Source: Streptomyces nigrescens | GTDB taxonomy: Bacteria > Actinomycetota > Actinomycetes > Streptomycetales > Streptomycetaceae | Assembly: GCA_024349765.1 (NCBI GenBank) | Contig: AP026073.1 | Location: 2,914,001-2,978,000, forward strand | DNA length: 64,000 bases | Direction of reading: 5' to 3' | Shown: positions 8,389-16,065 of the stretch, in pieces | Layout of the letters: every line of letters begins with the position of its first letter | Numbering within the stretch: position 1 is the first letter of the stretch | Notes under the pieces: model-generated | Databases searched by the model: none | Seen by the model: the letters and a program-made list of their open reading frames with translations, nothing else | What the model was told of the DNA's origin: nothing | Position numbers and translations under genes: made by a program

Positions 8389-10020
8389 TCACTGCGGGCC
8401 GCCGCCGGGCACGGCCGGTGCCACGGCCCGGGCGGCGGCGTCGGCCAGGGCCGCGCGGTCGACCTTGCCGTTCGCCGTGACGGGCAGCGCGTCCAGCAGC
8501 TGGATCTGCTGCGGGACCATGTACGGCGGCAGGGCCGCGGCGCAGAACTCCCGTAGCGCGCCGGCGTCCGGCGGGGTCCGGCCGGCACCGGGGACCACGA
8601 AGGCGGCGAGTTCGAGGCCGCCGCCGTCGGGGAGGGGAAGGGCCAGCGCGGTCGCGGCGGCGGCGCCGGGGAACTCCGTCAACCGCCGCTCCACCTCGGC
8701 GAGTTCGACGCGGTTGCCGTTGATCTGCACCTGGGAGTCGGTCCGGCCGCGGAAGAAGAACGCGCCGTCCTCGCCCCGGACGGCCAGGTCGCCGGTGCGC
8801 AGCACCACCTGGCCGGACTGCGGACACAGCGGGTCGGGGACCAGCGCGGCGCGGGTGGCCTCCGGGTCGTCCCAGTACCCGGAGAACAGCGCGGGGCTGC
8901 GCAGATGGATCTCGCCGGGCACGCCGGGCCGGTCGACGACCGTCCCCGACGCGTCGACGAGCAGCATCTCCGCACCGGGGTGGGCGACGCCGATGGACAA
9001 CCGCTCCACGTCGTCCGGCAGGGGGCGCGGGACGTCCTCGAAGGAGGCGGCCATCGACTCGGTGGCGCCGTAGCAGTTGATGATGCGGGCCGCGGGCAGC
9101 AGTTCCTGGAGCCGCCGCAGTTCGGGCAGCGGGAACTCCTCGCCGCAGAACAGCACCGAACGCAGCCGGTCGAGGGCGGCCAGCCGCTCCGGCTCGTACC
9201 GCAGCGGCTGCCGCCAGATCGACGGGACGCCGTTGACCTGGGTGGCACCGGTCTCCCGCAGCACCCGCAGCAGATGGCGGGGCCAGCGCACCAGTTGCGG
9301 CGGGACCGGGACGACGGCGGCGCCGCTGCCCAGCGCCAGGCCGATGTTGAGCAGCGAGAAGTCGAACTGCAGCGGTGAGGTGCTGGCGACGCGGTCCTCG
9401 GGCGCGGCGATCCGGTGCGCCAGCATGCCCCGGTAGAAGGCGGTCACCGCCCGGTGGCTCATCACCACGCCCTTGGGCCGGCCCGTGGTACCGGAGGTGA
9501 AGATGATGTACGCGGGGTCGGTGACGCAGGGCACCCGGCGGCGGGGCCGGTGGGGTCCGGGGGCGCGGTCGACGGTCAGTCCGTCCGGGCCGAACCGGGC
9601 GGTGCCGGTCGTCGGCGGGAGGCCGGTCCGGGTGCCGTCCGCGGCCTGGAGGTGGAGCGCGGGCCGGGCGGTGGCGAGGATCGACTCCAGTCGCTGCCGC
9701 GGGGTTTCGGGGCTCACCGGGACGAAGGTGAGGCCGGCCCGGGAGCAGGCGAGGAGCGCGGCGACGGCCGGTGCGGTGGTGTCGGACTCCAGGACGACCC
9801 GTGAGCCGGTCTCGATGCCCAGCGCGCCGAGGCCGTCCGCGTACGCGTCCACCAGGGCGCCGAGTTCGGCGTAGGTGGTCACGGTGGTCGCACCGGGCCG
9901 GGGGGACTCGATCACGGCGGGGGCGTCGGGGGTGTGCCGGGCGGCGGCGAGCAGGAAGTCGTGGAGGAACTCCCCGGCCGGACCGGCGGGGGCGGACGGC
10001 GGCTGACTCACGGTGCTCAC
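8389..10020 (-). CDS. Free-standing adenylation enzyme A1 (DltA-like)
   Basis: A 543-residue ANL-superfamily enzyme that activates a carboxylic or amino acid as the adenylate and passes it to a carrier thiol. Core motifs are A3 FTSGTTGRPKG (about 174-184), A4 FDFS, A5 INCYGATES, A7 LRTGDLAV, A8 GRTDSQVQINGNRVELAEVE and A10 NGKVDR with its catalytic lysine (about 517). FDFS supplies the Asp that binds an alpha-amino group, so an amino acid is the likely substrate. The VLFCGEEFP stretch resembles D-alanine:carrier ligases. My reading by eye of the pocket residues (D-F-L-N-L-C-C-A-A) matches no specificity I know. There is no carrier domain in cis; partners are the carrier protein at 19927 and/or the one fused at 18712. 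GTG at 10020 opens the divergent operon. Confidence 0.9.
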   Translation of the reverse strand: MSTVSQPPSAPAGPAGEFLHDFLLAAARHTPDAPAVIESPRPGATTVTTYAELGALVDAYADGLGALGIETGSRVVLESDTTAPAVAALLACSRAGLTFVPVSPETPRQRLESILATARPALHLQAADGTRTGLPPTTGTARFGPDGLTVDRAPGPHRPRRRVPCVTDPAYIIFTSGTTGRPKGVVMSHRAVTAFYRGMLAHRIAAPEDRVASTSPLQFDFSLLNIGLALGSGAAVVPVPPQLVRWPRHLLRVLRETGATQVNGVPSIWRQPLRYEPERLAALDRLRSVLFCGEEFPLPELRRLQELLPAARIINCYGATESMAASFEDVPRPLPDDVERLSIGVAHPGAEMLLVDASGTVVDRPGVPGEIHLRSPALFSGYWDDPEATRAALVPDPLCPQSGQVVLRTGDLAVRGEDGAFFFRGRTDSQVQINGNRVELAEVERRLTEFPGAAAATALALPLPDGGGLELAAFVVPGAGRTPPDAGALREFCAAALPPYMVPQQIQLLDALPVTANGKVDRAALADAAARAVAPAVPGGGPQ

Positions 10021-10160
10021 GGTGCGAAAGACCCCTCGTGGTGTACGGGAACGGTGAATCCGGGGCAGCCGGGGCGGATATGACGATCCGTCGGCTGCTG
10101 ACGGGCGTGCGCGGCGGCGCCCCGGGAAGCGCCCGGCCGGCGGTCGAAGCGCCCTCCATG

Positions 10161-10177
10161 CTTCCGTATAGCGGAAG
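10161..10177. promoter_or_regulatory. 17-bp palindromic operator candidate
   Basis: CTTCCGTATAGCGGAAG has perfect 6-bp arms (CTTCCG/CGGAAG) around TATAG. It is the only strong palindrome near the minus-strand arm start (10020) and suits a dimeric repressor such as an IclR- or GntR-type protein. No such regulator is encoded in the cluster. Confidence 0.5.
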
Positions 10178-10229
10178 TTGAATTTCGAAGAGTGGTGATC
10201 AGGTTCTCATGTGCGCGACGGGGTTGGCG

Positions 10230-10245
10230 TGTGAGGTGGGTCACG
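10230..10245. promoter_or_regulatory. Crp/cAMP-like site (TGTGA-N6-TCACG)
   Basis: TGTGAGGTGGGTCACG matches the classical TGTGA-N6-TCACA Crp half-site pair at 9 of 10 fixed positions, and Streptomyces Crp recognises a related GTG-N6-GNCAC-type motif. It lies 109 nt upstream of the condensation gene. Confidence 0.45.
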
Positions 10246-10353
10246 TTTGATGGTCGCCCGGTCGACCTGGACAGACTTCAACAGCTTGTGGCAGCGTCGG
10301 TCGTGCACGGAATTCAAATTTCGCATGATGGAAGTGCAGCAATGGGGGAACGT

Positions 10354-11613
10354 ATGACCGAGGCCGGACCGCTCTCGCTGGGCCAGCTCTCGGTGTGGCA
10401 TGACATCCGCGACCTGCCGGCCCACCGGCGGCACGAGCCCAACAACGCCGCCGCCTGGCCGCTGCCGCGCGGCACCGACGCCGCACGGGTCCGCACCGCG
10501 CTCGGCGCCGTCGCCGCCCGGCACCCCTCGCTGCGCACCCGCTACGACCTCCAGGACGCCGACGCGCCACGGCAGTTGACGCCCGACCGCGACACCGACG
10601 ACACCCTGCCGGCCGTACCCGACGACGGCACCGCGCCCGACCGCCGCGCCGCCGAACTCGCCCACCAGCCCTTCGACCTCGGCCGGCAGCACGGCTGGCG
10701 GGCCCGACTGCTGACCCGCGACGGCACCCTCACCCACCTGCTGTTCGTCAAACACCACATCACCGCCGACGCCTGGGCCCAGGAACTCCTGCACCGGGAA
10801 TTCCGGCAGGCGCTCACCGACCCCGACGGCCTCGGCCCCACCCCGCCCGGCCCCGCCGACCTCGCCGCCGAACAGTACGGCCCCGCCGGACTCCGCCGGC
10901 AGGCCGCCGCGCTCGACCACTGGACCCAGCTGCTCTCCCACGCACCGCCGGCCGCCCTGCCCCACACCGGCGCGGCGGGCGGCACCGTCCAGGCCACCCT
11001 GCACTCCGCGGCCGCCCGCCCGGCCGCCCACACCCTCGCCGAACGCGCCCGGGTCTCCGTCTCCAGCGTCGTCCTCGCCGCCTACGTCCGCAGCGTCGCC
11101 CGCCGATGCGGCACCGACACCCTGCTCGTCCAACTGATGAGCGCCAACCGCTTCGCCGGCCGCTGGAAGACCGTGGTCACCTCGATGAACCAGTGGGTCC
11201 CCGCCCTCGTCGAACAGGCCCGCACCGACGACCTGGTCACCCTCGCGGACGCGGTGCACTGGAGCGGCCTGACCGCCTTCCGGCACGGCATGCACGACGT
11301 CACCGCGGTCGCCGCCCTGCGCGCCCGGACGCCCGGTGCCGCCGAACCGGCCTGCGCCTTCAACTACGTGGCCGTACCCGGCGGTTCGCCACTGGACGCC
11401 CCACCGCAACAGGGCCCGAGGGACGGCCGCCCACCCACCCTCACCTGGGAGGAACCCTTCACCACCATCGGGCCGCGATGTTACGCCCGCGCCCTGGAGA
11501 CCGACGCCGGGCTCTCGATCCGGCTCACCGCGAAGGACCTCGGCCGCGAACAGTGCGCCGAGCTGCTCCGGGACCTGCACGACGGCCTGCTCACCGCCGC
11601 CGGGCGGCCCTGA
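10354..11613 (+). CDS. Free-standing condensation-domain protein
   Basis: A 419-residue protein of the NRPS condensation/CoA-dependent acyltransferase superfamily. The catalytic motif HHITADAW (HHxxxDxW) is at residues 134-141, with His135 as the expected catalytic base. The N-terminal PLSLGQLSVWHDI matches core motif C1, and ANRFAG..MNQWVP in the second half matches the DFGN/bridge region loosely. At about 420 residues it is a whole stand-alone C domain without A or T domains. Such proteins join a carrier-bound acyl group to a free amine or a second carrier. ATG 10354 follows GGGGGA; ATG 10342 is an alternative. It is the first gene of the right arm. The 202-bp spacer to the next gene (11614-11815) is C-rich and holds no gene. 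Confidence 0.85.
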   Translation: MTEAGPLSLGQLSVWHDIRDLPAHRRHEPNNAAAWPLPRGTDAARVRTALGAVAARHPSLRTRYDLQDADAPRQLTPDRDTDDTLPAVPDDGTAPDRRAAELAHQPFDLGRQHGWRARLLTRDGTLTHLLFVKHHITADAWAQELLHREFRQALTDPDGLGPTPPGPADLAAEQYGPAGLRRQAAALDHWTQLLSHAPPAALPHTGAAGGTVQATLHSAAARPAAHTLAERARVSVSSVVLAAYVRSVARRCGTDTLLVQLMSANRFAGRWKTVVTSMNQWVPALVEQARTDDLVTLADAVHWSGLTAFRHGMHDVTAVAALRARTPGAAEPACAFNYVAVPGGSPLDAPPQQGPRDGRPPTLTWEEPFTTIGPRCYARALETDAGLSIRLTAKDLGREQCAELLRDLHDGLLTAAGRP

Positions 11614-11815
11614 GGCGGAACCGCCCACCCACACCGGCACCGGCCACGGCCACGCGCCGCGGCCCGGCGGATCCCGCCCGCCGCACCGGCCGGCCCCGTG
11701 CCCCCCCCGCCGGACCACACCGCGCGCCGCCGATGCCGCGCGGCCGCACCCCCGGCCGGCCCCCGTCGCCCGCCCCACCCCCGCCGTGCTCGTTCCTGCC
11801 CCCAGGAGGCCGCCC

Positions 11816-14284
11816 GTGCCCGAACACGTCCTGGTCCTGCACCGCTGGACCGATCGCTACGCCGACTACGCCGCCTACTTCGACCACTCCGTCCACCGCG
11901 TCAGCTACCTCACCACCGAACGGGCCGCCCGCCACCTCCCCGTCGAACAGGCTGCCGCGGTACGGCTCGTGGACAGCACCGAGAACGTCAAGGAGGTCCG
12001 CGCCGCCCTCGACACCCTGGTCGAGCGGCTCGGCCCGCCCACCCGGATCGTCGCCCTCCAGGAGACCGACCTCGACCTCGCCGCCGACCTCCGCGACGCC
12101 TTCGGCCTGCCCGGACAGCGCGCCGAGGACCTGCTGCCGCTGCGCGACAAACTGCTGATGGCCCAGCGGCTCGAAGCCGCCGGCCTCCCCGTACCGCCCA
12201 CCGCCGCGGCCACCGGACCCGACGCGGTGGCCGCCTTCGCCGCCCGGCACGGCTGGCCGGTCCTGCTCAAACCGCGGCGCGGCACCGCCAGCGCCGGCAT
12301 CACCCGTCTCGACTCCCCGGACGACCTCGGGCGCCACGCCTTCCCGCCGGAGACCGGCATGCTCGTCCAGCAGTGGCGGCCCGACCAGGTCCTGCACGTC
12401 GACGGCGTGCACACCGGCGACCGCCTCGGTCCCTGGCGGGCCTCCCGCTACCTCCACACCTGCCTGGAGTTCACCACCGGCGCGGCACTCGGCTCGGTGG
12501 AGATCGACGACCCCGCGCTCCTCGCCCGCATCGGAGGGCTCACCGCCGCCGCCACCGAGGCCCTGTTCACCGGCCCGTCCGTCTTCCACCTCGAACTCTT
12601 CGAGAGCGAGCGCGGCGACCTGACCGTCCTGGAGATCGGCGCCCGCCCCGGCGGAGCCGAAGTCCCCTTCGTCTGGCGCGAGGTGCACGGCATCGACCTG
12701 ATGGCCGCGGCCTTCGCCCACCAGGCCGGCACCCCCGACCCGACCGCCGGCGCGCACCCCGCACCGGACGAGGTGGCCGGCTGGCTGCTGGTCCCGCCCT
12801 CCGTCCCCGCACCCTGCCGGGTACGCGATATCACCGGATATCCTGCCGACGACGGACCGTACGCCCAAGTCCTCCCGGAACGGGGCACGTTGATGCGGGG
12901 CGGTGGATACGAACACGCCGGGGCACGGTTCCGCTTCCGCGGCCGCAGCAGCGCGGAAGTGACCGCCGCCCTCCACCGCACCCTGCGCACCGCCCGGCTC
13001 GACTGCACCCCCGTCGACCCCGCGGCACCCGCCCGGCTCGTCCTCGTCGGCTGCGGCAACCCGCCCTACCGCGCCTACGCCCTGGACACCGTCGCCGGCC
13101 GGGTGACCACCGCCCTCGTCCAGTCCACCGAGCCGGACTGGCAACGCCGGTACCTCGCCGACCGGTTCCGTACCGCGGACACCTCCGACGCCACCGCGAC
13201 CACCCGCGCGATCGCCGACCTGCTCGCCGGCCACCCCGGCCCCGGGGCCGTCCTCACCTGGGACGAGACCCTGCTGGAGAGCACCGCCGAGGCCGCCCGC
13301 CGGCTGGGCCTGCCGCACATGAGCCCCGAGGCCGCCCGCCGCTGCCGCGACAAGCTCGCCACCCGCCGGCTGCTCGCCGCAGCCGGAGTGCCCTCCGCAC
13401 GCTTCCACGAGGTCCACACCCCCGACGAGGCGGTCGCCGCCTCCGAGGAACTCGGCCGGCCGGTCGTCGTCAAACCCCGGGCCCTGGCCGGCAGCATCGG
13501 CGTCACCCTCGCCGGCGACCCCGAACAGGTCCGGCACGCCTTCGACCAGGCCCGCACCGCCGCCTTCCCCGGCATCCCCGCGACCGCCGGCGCGATCGTC
13601 GAGGAATACCTGACCGGACCCGAGATCAGCGTGGACTGCGCGGTCGCCGACGGCACCGTCCGGATCGTCAACGTGGCCCGCAAACGCCTCGGCTTCGCCC
13701 CGTACTTCGAGGAGACCGGGCACCTCGTCGCGCCCTGGCGGCACGAGCCGTGGGCCGACGAGGTGCGCTCCGTCGTCACCGACGCGCACACCGCCCTCGG
13801 CATCCGCACCGGCCTCACCCACACCGAACTCCGCCTCACCCCCACCGGACCCCGCGTCGTCGAGGTCAACGGCCGGCTCGGCGGCGACTTCATCCCGCTC
13901 CTCGGCACCCTCGCCACCGGCGTCGACCCGGTCGCGGCCGCCGCCGATCTCGCCCTCGGCCGGACCCCGGAACTCACCCCGCACCACGACCGCTGCGCCG
14001 AGGTGAGCTTCGTCTACCCCGAGCACGACGGCACCGTCCGCTCCCTCGACCTCACCACCGCCGCGACCGTCCCCGGCATCGTCCGGGCCGTGCCGCTCGC
14101 CGCGCCCGGCACCACGCTGCGGCTGCCGCCCCGCGGCATCGTGCCGCGCCTCGCCGCCCTCATCGCCGTCGGCGACACCCCCGAGGAGTGCGCCACCGCG
14201 CTGACCGGTGCCCGGCACGCCGTACGCCACTCCCTGACCCCGCTGCTCCGACCGTCCACCCCGACCAAGGACAACCGCCCATGA
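11816..14284 (+). CDS. Tandem double ATP-grasp protein
   Basis: An 822-residue protein made of two consecutive ATP-grasp units. Unit 1 (about 1-400) has RDKLLMAQRLEAAG, WPVLLKPRRGTASAGITRL, and LEIGARPGGAEVPF. Unit 2 (about 405-822) has CRDKLATRRLLAAAG, RPVVVKPRALAGSIGVTL, VEEYLTGPEISVDCAV, and THTELRL..VVEVNGRLGGD. Both keep the lysine and the acidic/Asn Mg-ligand regions, so both may be active, which would allow two successive carboxylate activations, for example assembling a tripeptide or ligating and loading. The GTG at 11816 has AGGAGG 6 nt upstream, a near-perfect ribosome binding site. It overlaps the carbamoyltransferase start by 4 nt (ATGA). Family knowledge supports ligase activity; the substrates are unknown. 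Confidence 0.87.
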   Translation: MPEHVLVLHRWTDRYADYAAYFDHSVHRVSYLTTERAARHLPVEQAAAVRLVDSTENVKEVRAALDTLVERLGPPTRIVALQETDLDLAADLRDAFGLPGQRAEDLLPLRDKLLMAQRLEAAGLPVPPTAAATGPDAVAAFAARHGWPVLLKPRRGTASAGITRLDSPDDLGRHAFPPETGMLVQQWRPDQVLHVDGVHTGDRLGPWRASRYLHTCLEFTTGAALGSVEIDDPALLARIGGLTAAATEALFTGPSVFHLELFESERGDLTVLEIGARPGGAEVPFVWREVHGIDLMAAAFAHQAGTPDPTAGAHPAPDEVAGWLLVPPSVPAPCRVRDITGYPADDGPYAQVLPERGTLMRGGGYEHAGARFRFRGRSSAEVTAALHRTLRTARLDCTPVDPAAPARLVLVGCGNPPYRAYALDTVAGRVTTALVQSTEPDWQRRYLADRFRTADTSDATATTRAIADLLAGHPGPGAVLTWDETLLESTAEAARRLGLPHMSPEAARRCRDKLATRRLLAAAGVPSARFHEVHTPDEAVAASEELGRPVVVKPRALAGSIGVTLAGDPEQVRHAFDQARTAAFPGIPATAGAIVEEYLTGPEISVDCAVADGTVRIVNVARKRLGFAPYFEETGHLVAPWRHEPWADEVRSVVTDAHTALGIRTGLTHTELRLTPTGPRVVEVNGRLGGDFIPLLGTLATGVDPVAAAADLALGRTPELTPHHDRCAEVSFVYPEHDGTVRSLDLTTAATVPGIVRAVPLAAPGTTLRLPPRGIVPRLAALIAVGDTPEECATALTGARHAVRHSLTPLLRPSTPTKDNRP

Positions 14285-16065
14285 CCTGGATCCTCGGTGT
14301 CAACGCACCGCCCACCGGCTGGCACGACAGCGCCGCCTGCCTCGTCAACGGGGACGGCGACATCATCGCCTTCACCGAAGAGGAGCGCGTCAACCGCCAC
14401 CGCCACTCCCTCTACCGCAAGCCGTTCGGCGCCGCCCGCTTCTGCCTGGCCCAGGCCGGCATCACCGCCGCCGACATCGACGTGGTCGCCCTCGGCTGGG
14501 ACAGCGAACAGCTCTACCCGCGGCGCTTCGCGAACGACGCCGAATTCCTCGCCTACGCCGTCGGACTGGACTTCACGGGCCGCACGCCCGAGGTCGTCCG
14601 CGTCCCCCACCACCAGGCGCACGCCGCCTCCTCCTTCTACGCCTCACCCTTCCCGAAGGCCGGGGTGCTGGTCGTCGACGGCCACGGCGAGAACGAGTCC
14701 TCCACGATCTGGACGTACGAGGACGGCGCCGAACCCCGCCTGGAACGCAGCTGGCAGCGCACCGCCTCGCTCGGCTACGCCTACGACGCCGCCTCCACCT
14801 GGCTCGGCTTCTCCTTCCTCAACGCCGGCAAGACCATGGGCCTGGCCGCCTACGGGCGCGCCGCCGGGCTGGACGTCGAGCCGCTGGTGGACCTCACGGC
14901 CGACGACTTCGGCCTGGCCGTCGAACCGCTGGCGGAGAGCCGGGGGAAGGCCACCGCCGACGAGATCAAGGCGCAGTACGACGACACCGTCGGCCGCTGG
15001 CGGGAGCGCTACACCAAGATCGCCGGGGCGGACGGGCCGTGCGTCCCCGAGGAGCGGCTCCCCGACGACCCGAACGCCGTCCTCGTCGCGTACACCGCCC
15101 AGCGGCTCATCGAGCAGACCGTGACCCATCTCGCCGCGCTGACCCGCAGGGCGGCCGGCGTCGAGGAGCTGTGCCTCAGCGGCGGCGTCGCCCTCAACTG
15201 CAGCAGCAACGGCACGCTGCCCGGCCCGCTGTACGTACCGCCCGTACCGCACGACGCGGGGGTCGCCCTCGGGGCGGCCTGGACGGTGCGGCCGCCCAGG
15301 AGGAGGGCGGGGGCGCTGAGTCCCTATCTGGGGGTGGATGTGTGGGCCCCTGATCGCCTCAACGGCGGGGAGGGGGCGGGTATTCCGGGGGCCGGGGTGC
15401 CGGGAGCGGGTGCTCCGGGGACCGGTGTTACGGGCGCCGGTGTGCCGGGGCGGGGCCGGCGTGGGGCCGTGGCCGAGGGGCTGGACCTCTCGGGGCTGGT
15501 GCGGGCGGATCTGGACATCGACGAGCTGACCGGGTTGCTGCTGGACGGGCAGGTGGGGGCGGTCGCCCAGGGGCGGGCCGAGGTGGGGCCGCGGGCGCTG
15601 TGCCGGCGCTCGATCATCGCCGTGCCGGACACCGCGGACGTCAACACCCGGGTCAACACCATCAAGAACCGCGAGCAGTGGCGCCCCTTCGCCGGCGTCA
15701 CCCGGCCCGGCTACGGCGCCCGACTCTGGGCGCAGCAGGAGTACTTGAGCCTCTACATGCTCGGCGCCGCCAAGGCCACCGAGCTCGGCCGGCAGGTCGC
15801 CCCCGGCGTCGTCCACGTCGACGGCACCACCCGGCCGCAGGTCCTGCACGGCGACGAGGCTCCCGCGGTCGGCGCCGCCCTGGACGCCCTGGAACGGCAC
15901 GGCGCGCCCCCGGTCCTGCTCAACACCTCCTTCAACGACAAGGGCGAGCCCATCGTCAACACCGCCGCCGACGCGCTGCGCGCCTTCCGCGCCATGGACC
16001 TGGACTTCCTGGTCCTCGGCGACGACCTCTACCGCAAACCGCACCGGACCGGGGGTGAGCGCTGA
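14281..16065 (+). CDS. Carbamoyltransferase (NodU/CmcH/TobZ family) with a Gly/Pro-rich insert
   Basis: A 594-residue O- or N-carbamoyltransferase that uses carbamoyl phosphate and ATP. The N-terminal Kae1/TsaD-like domain has ILGVN..HDSAACL, EERVNRHRH, metal-binding VPHHQAHAASSFY (about 102-114), VVDGHGENESS, NAGKTMGLAAYG and LCLSGGVALNC. The C-terminal YrdC-like part has VAQGRAEVGPRAL..RSI, INTIKNREQWRPFAG-like NTIKNREQWRPFAG, and LNTSFNDKGEPIV. Between them, residues about 355-395, lies an unusual insert of repeated GAGVP/GAGAP/GTGVT units. The DNA around it (about 15280-15600) switches from C-ending to G- and T-ending codons, unlike both neighbours. The start overlaps the previous stop (ATGA). 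In other pathways the product is a carbamoylated sugar or amino alcohol; the acceptor here is unknown. Confidence 0.9.
   Translation: MTWILGVNAPPTGWHDSAACLVNGDGDIIAFTEEERVNRHRHSLYRKPFGAARFCLAQAGITAADIDVVALGWDSEQLYPRRFANDAEFLAYAVGLDFTGRTPEVVRVPHHQAHAASSFYASPFPKAGVLVVDGHGENESSTIWTYEDGAEPRLERSWQRTASLGYAYDAASTWLGFSFLNAGKTMGLAAYGRAAGLDVEPLVDLTADDFGLAVEPLAESRGKATADEIKAQYDDTVGRWRERYTKIAGADGPCVPEERLPDDPNAVLVAYTAQRLIEQTVTHLAALTRRAAGVEELCLSGGVALNCSSNGTLPGPLYVPPVPHDAGVALGAAWTVRPPRRRAGALSPYLGVDVWAPDRLNGGEGAGIPGAGVPGAGAPGTGVTGAGVPGRGRRGAVAEGLDLSGLVRADLDIDELTGLLLDGQVGAVAQGRAEVGPRALCRRSIIAVPDTADVNTRVNTIKNREQWRPFAGVTRPGYGARLWAQQEYLSLYMLGAAKATELGRQVAPGVVHVDGTTRPQVLHGDEAPAVGAALDALERHGAPPVLLNTSFNDKGEPIVNTAADALRAFRAMDLDFLVLGDDLYRKPHRTGGER
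15361..15465 (+). repeat. In-frame GAGVP-type repeat inside the carbamoyltransferase
   Basis: Imperfect 15-30-bp units of the form ggGCCGGgGTgCCggg encode repeated Gly-Ala-Gly-Val/Ala-Pro. They lie in the linker between the two enzyme domains and keep the reading frame. Confidence 0.7.

Larger units (their letters stand above)
10021..10353. promoter_or_regulatory. Divergent control region of the biosynthetic cluster
   Basis: This 333-bp region contains no gene and separates the two arms of the cluster, so it must hold both promoters. It is less GC-rich than the flanks. Two regulatory-looking elements are listed separately: a 17-bp palindrome (10161-10177) and a Crp-like site (10230-10245). 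TTGAAT near 10175-10180 and ATTCAA near 10313 form a distant inverted pair of unknown meaning. The condensation gene starts at ATG 10354 after GGGGGA; an in-frame ATG at 10342 is possible. Confidence 0.7.

Noticed and set aside
11336-11815. N-terminal extension of the double ATP-grasp frame
   Set aside because: Pro/Arg-rich, antisense-like bias, and overlaps the condensation gene. AGGAGG before GTG 11816 settles the start.
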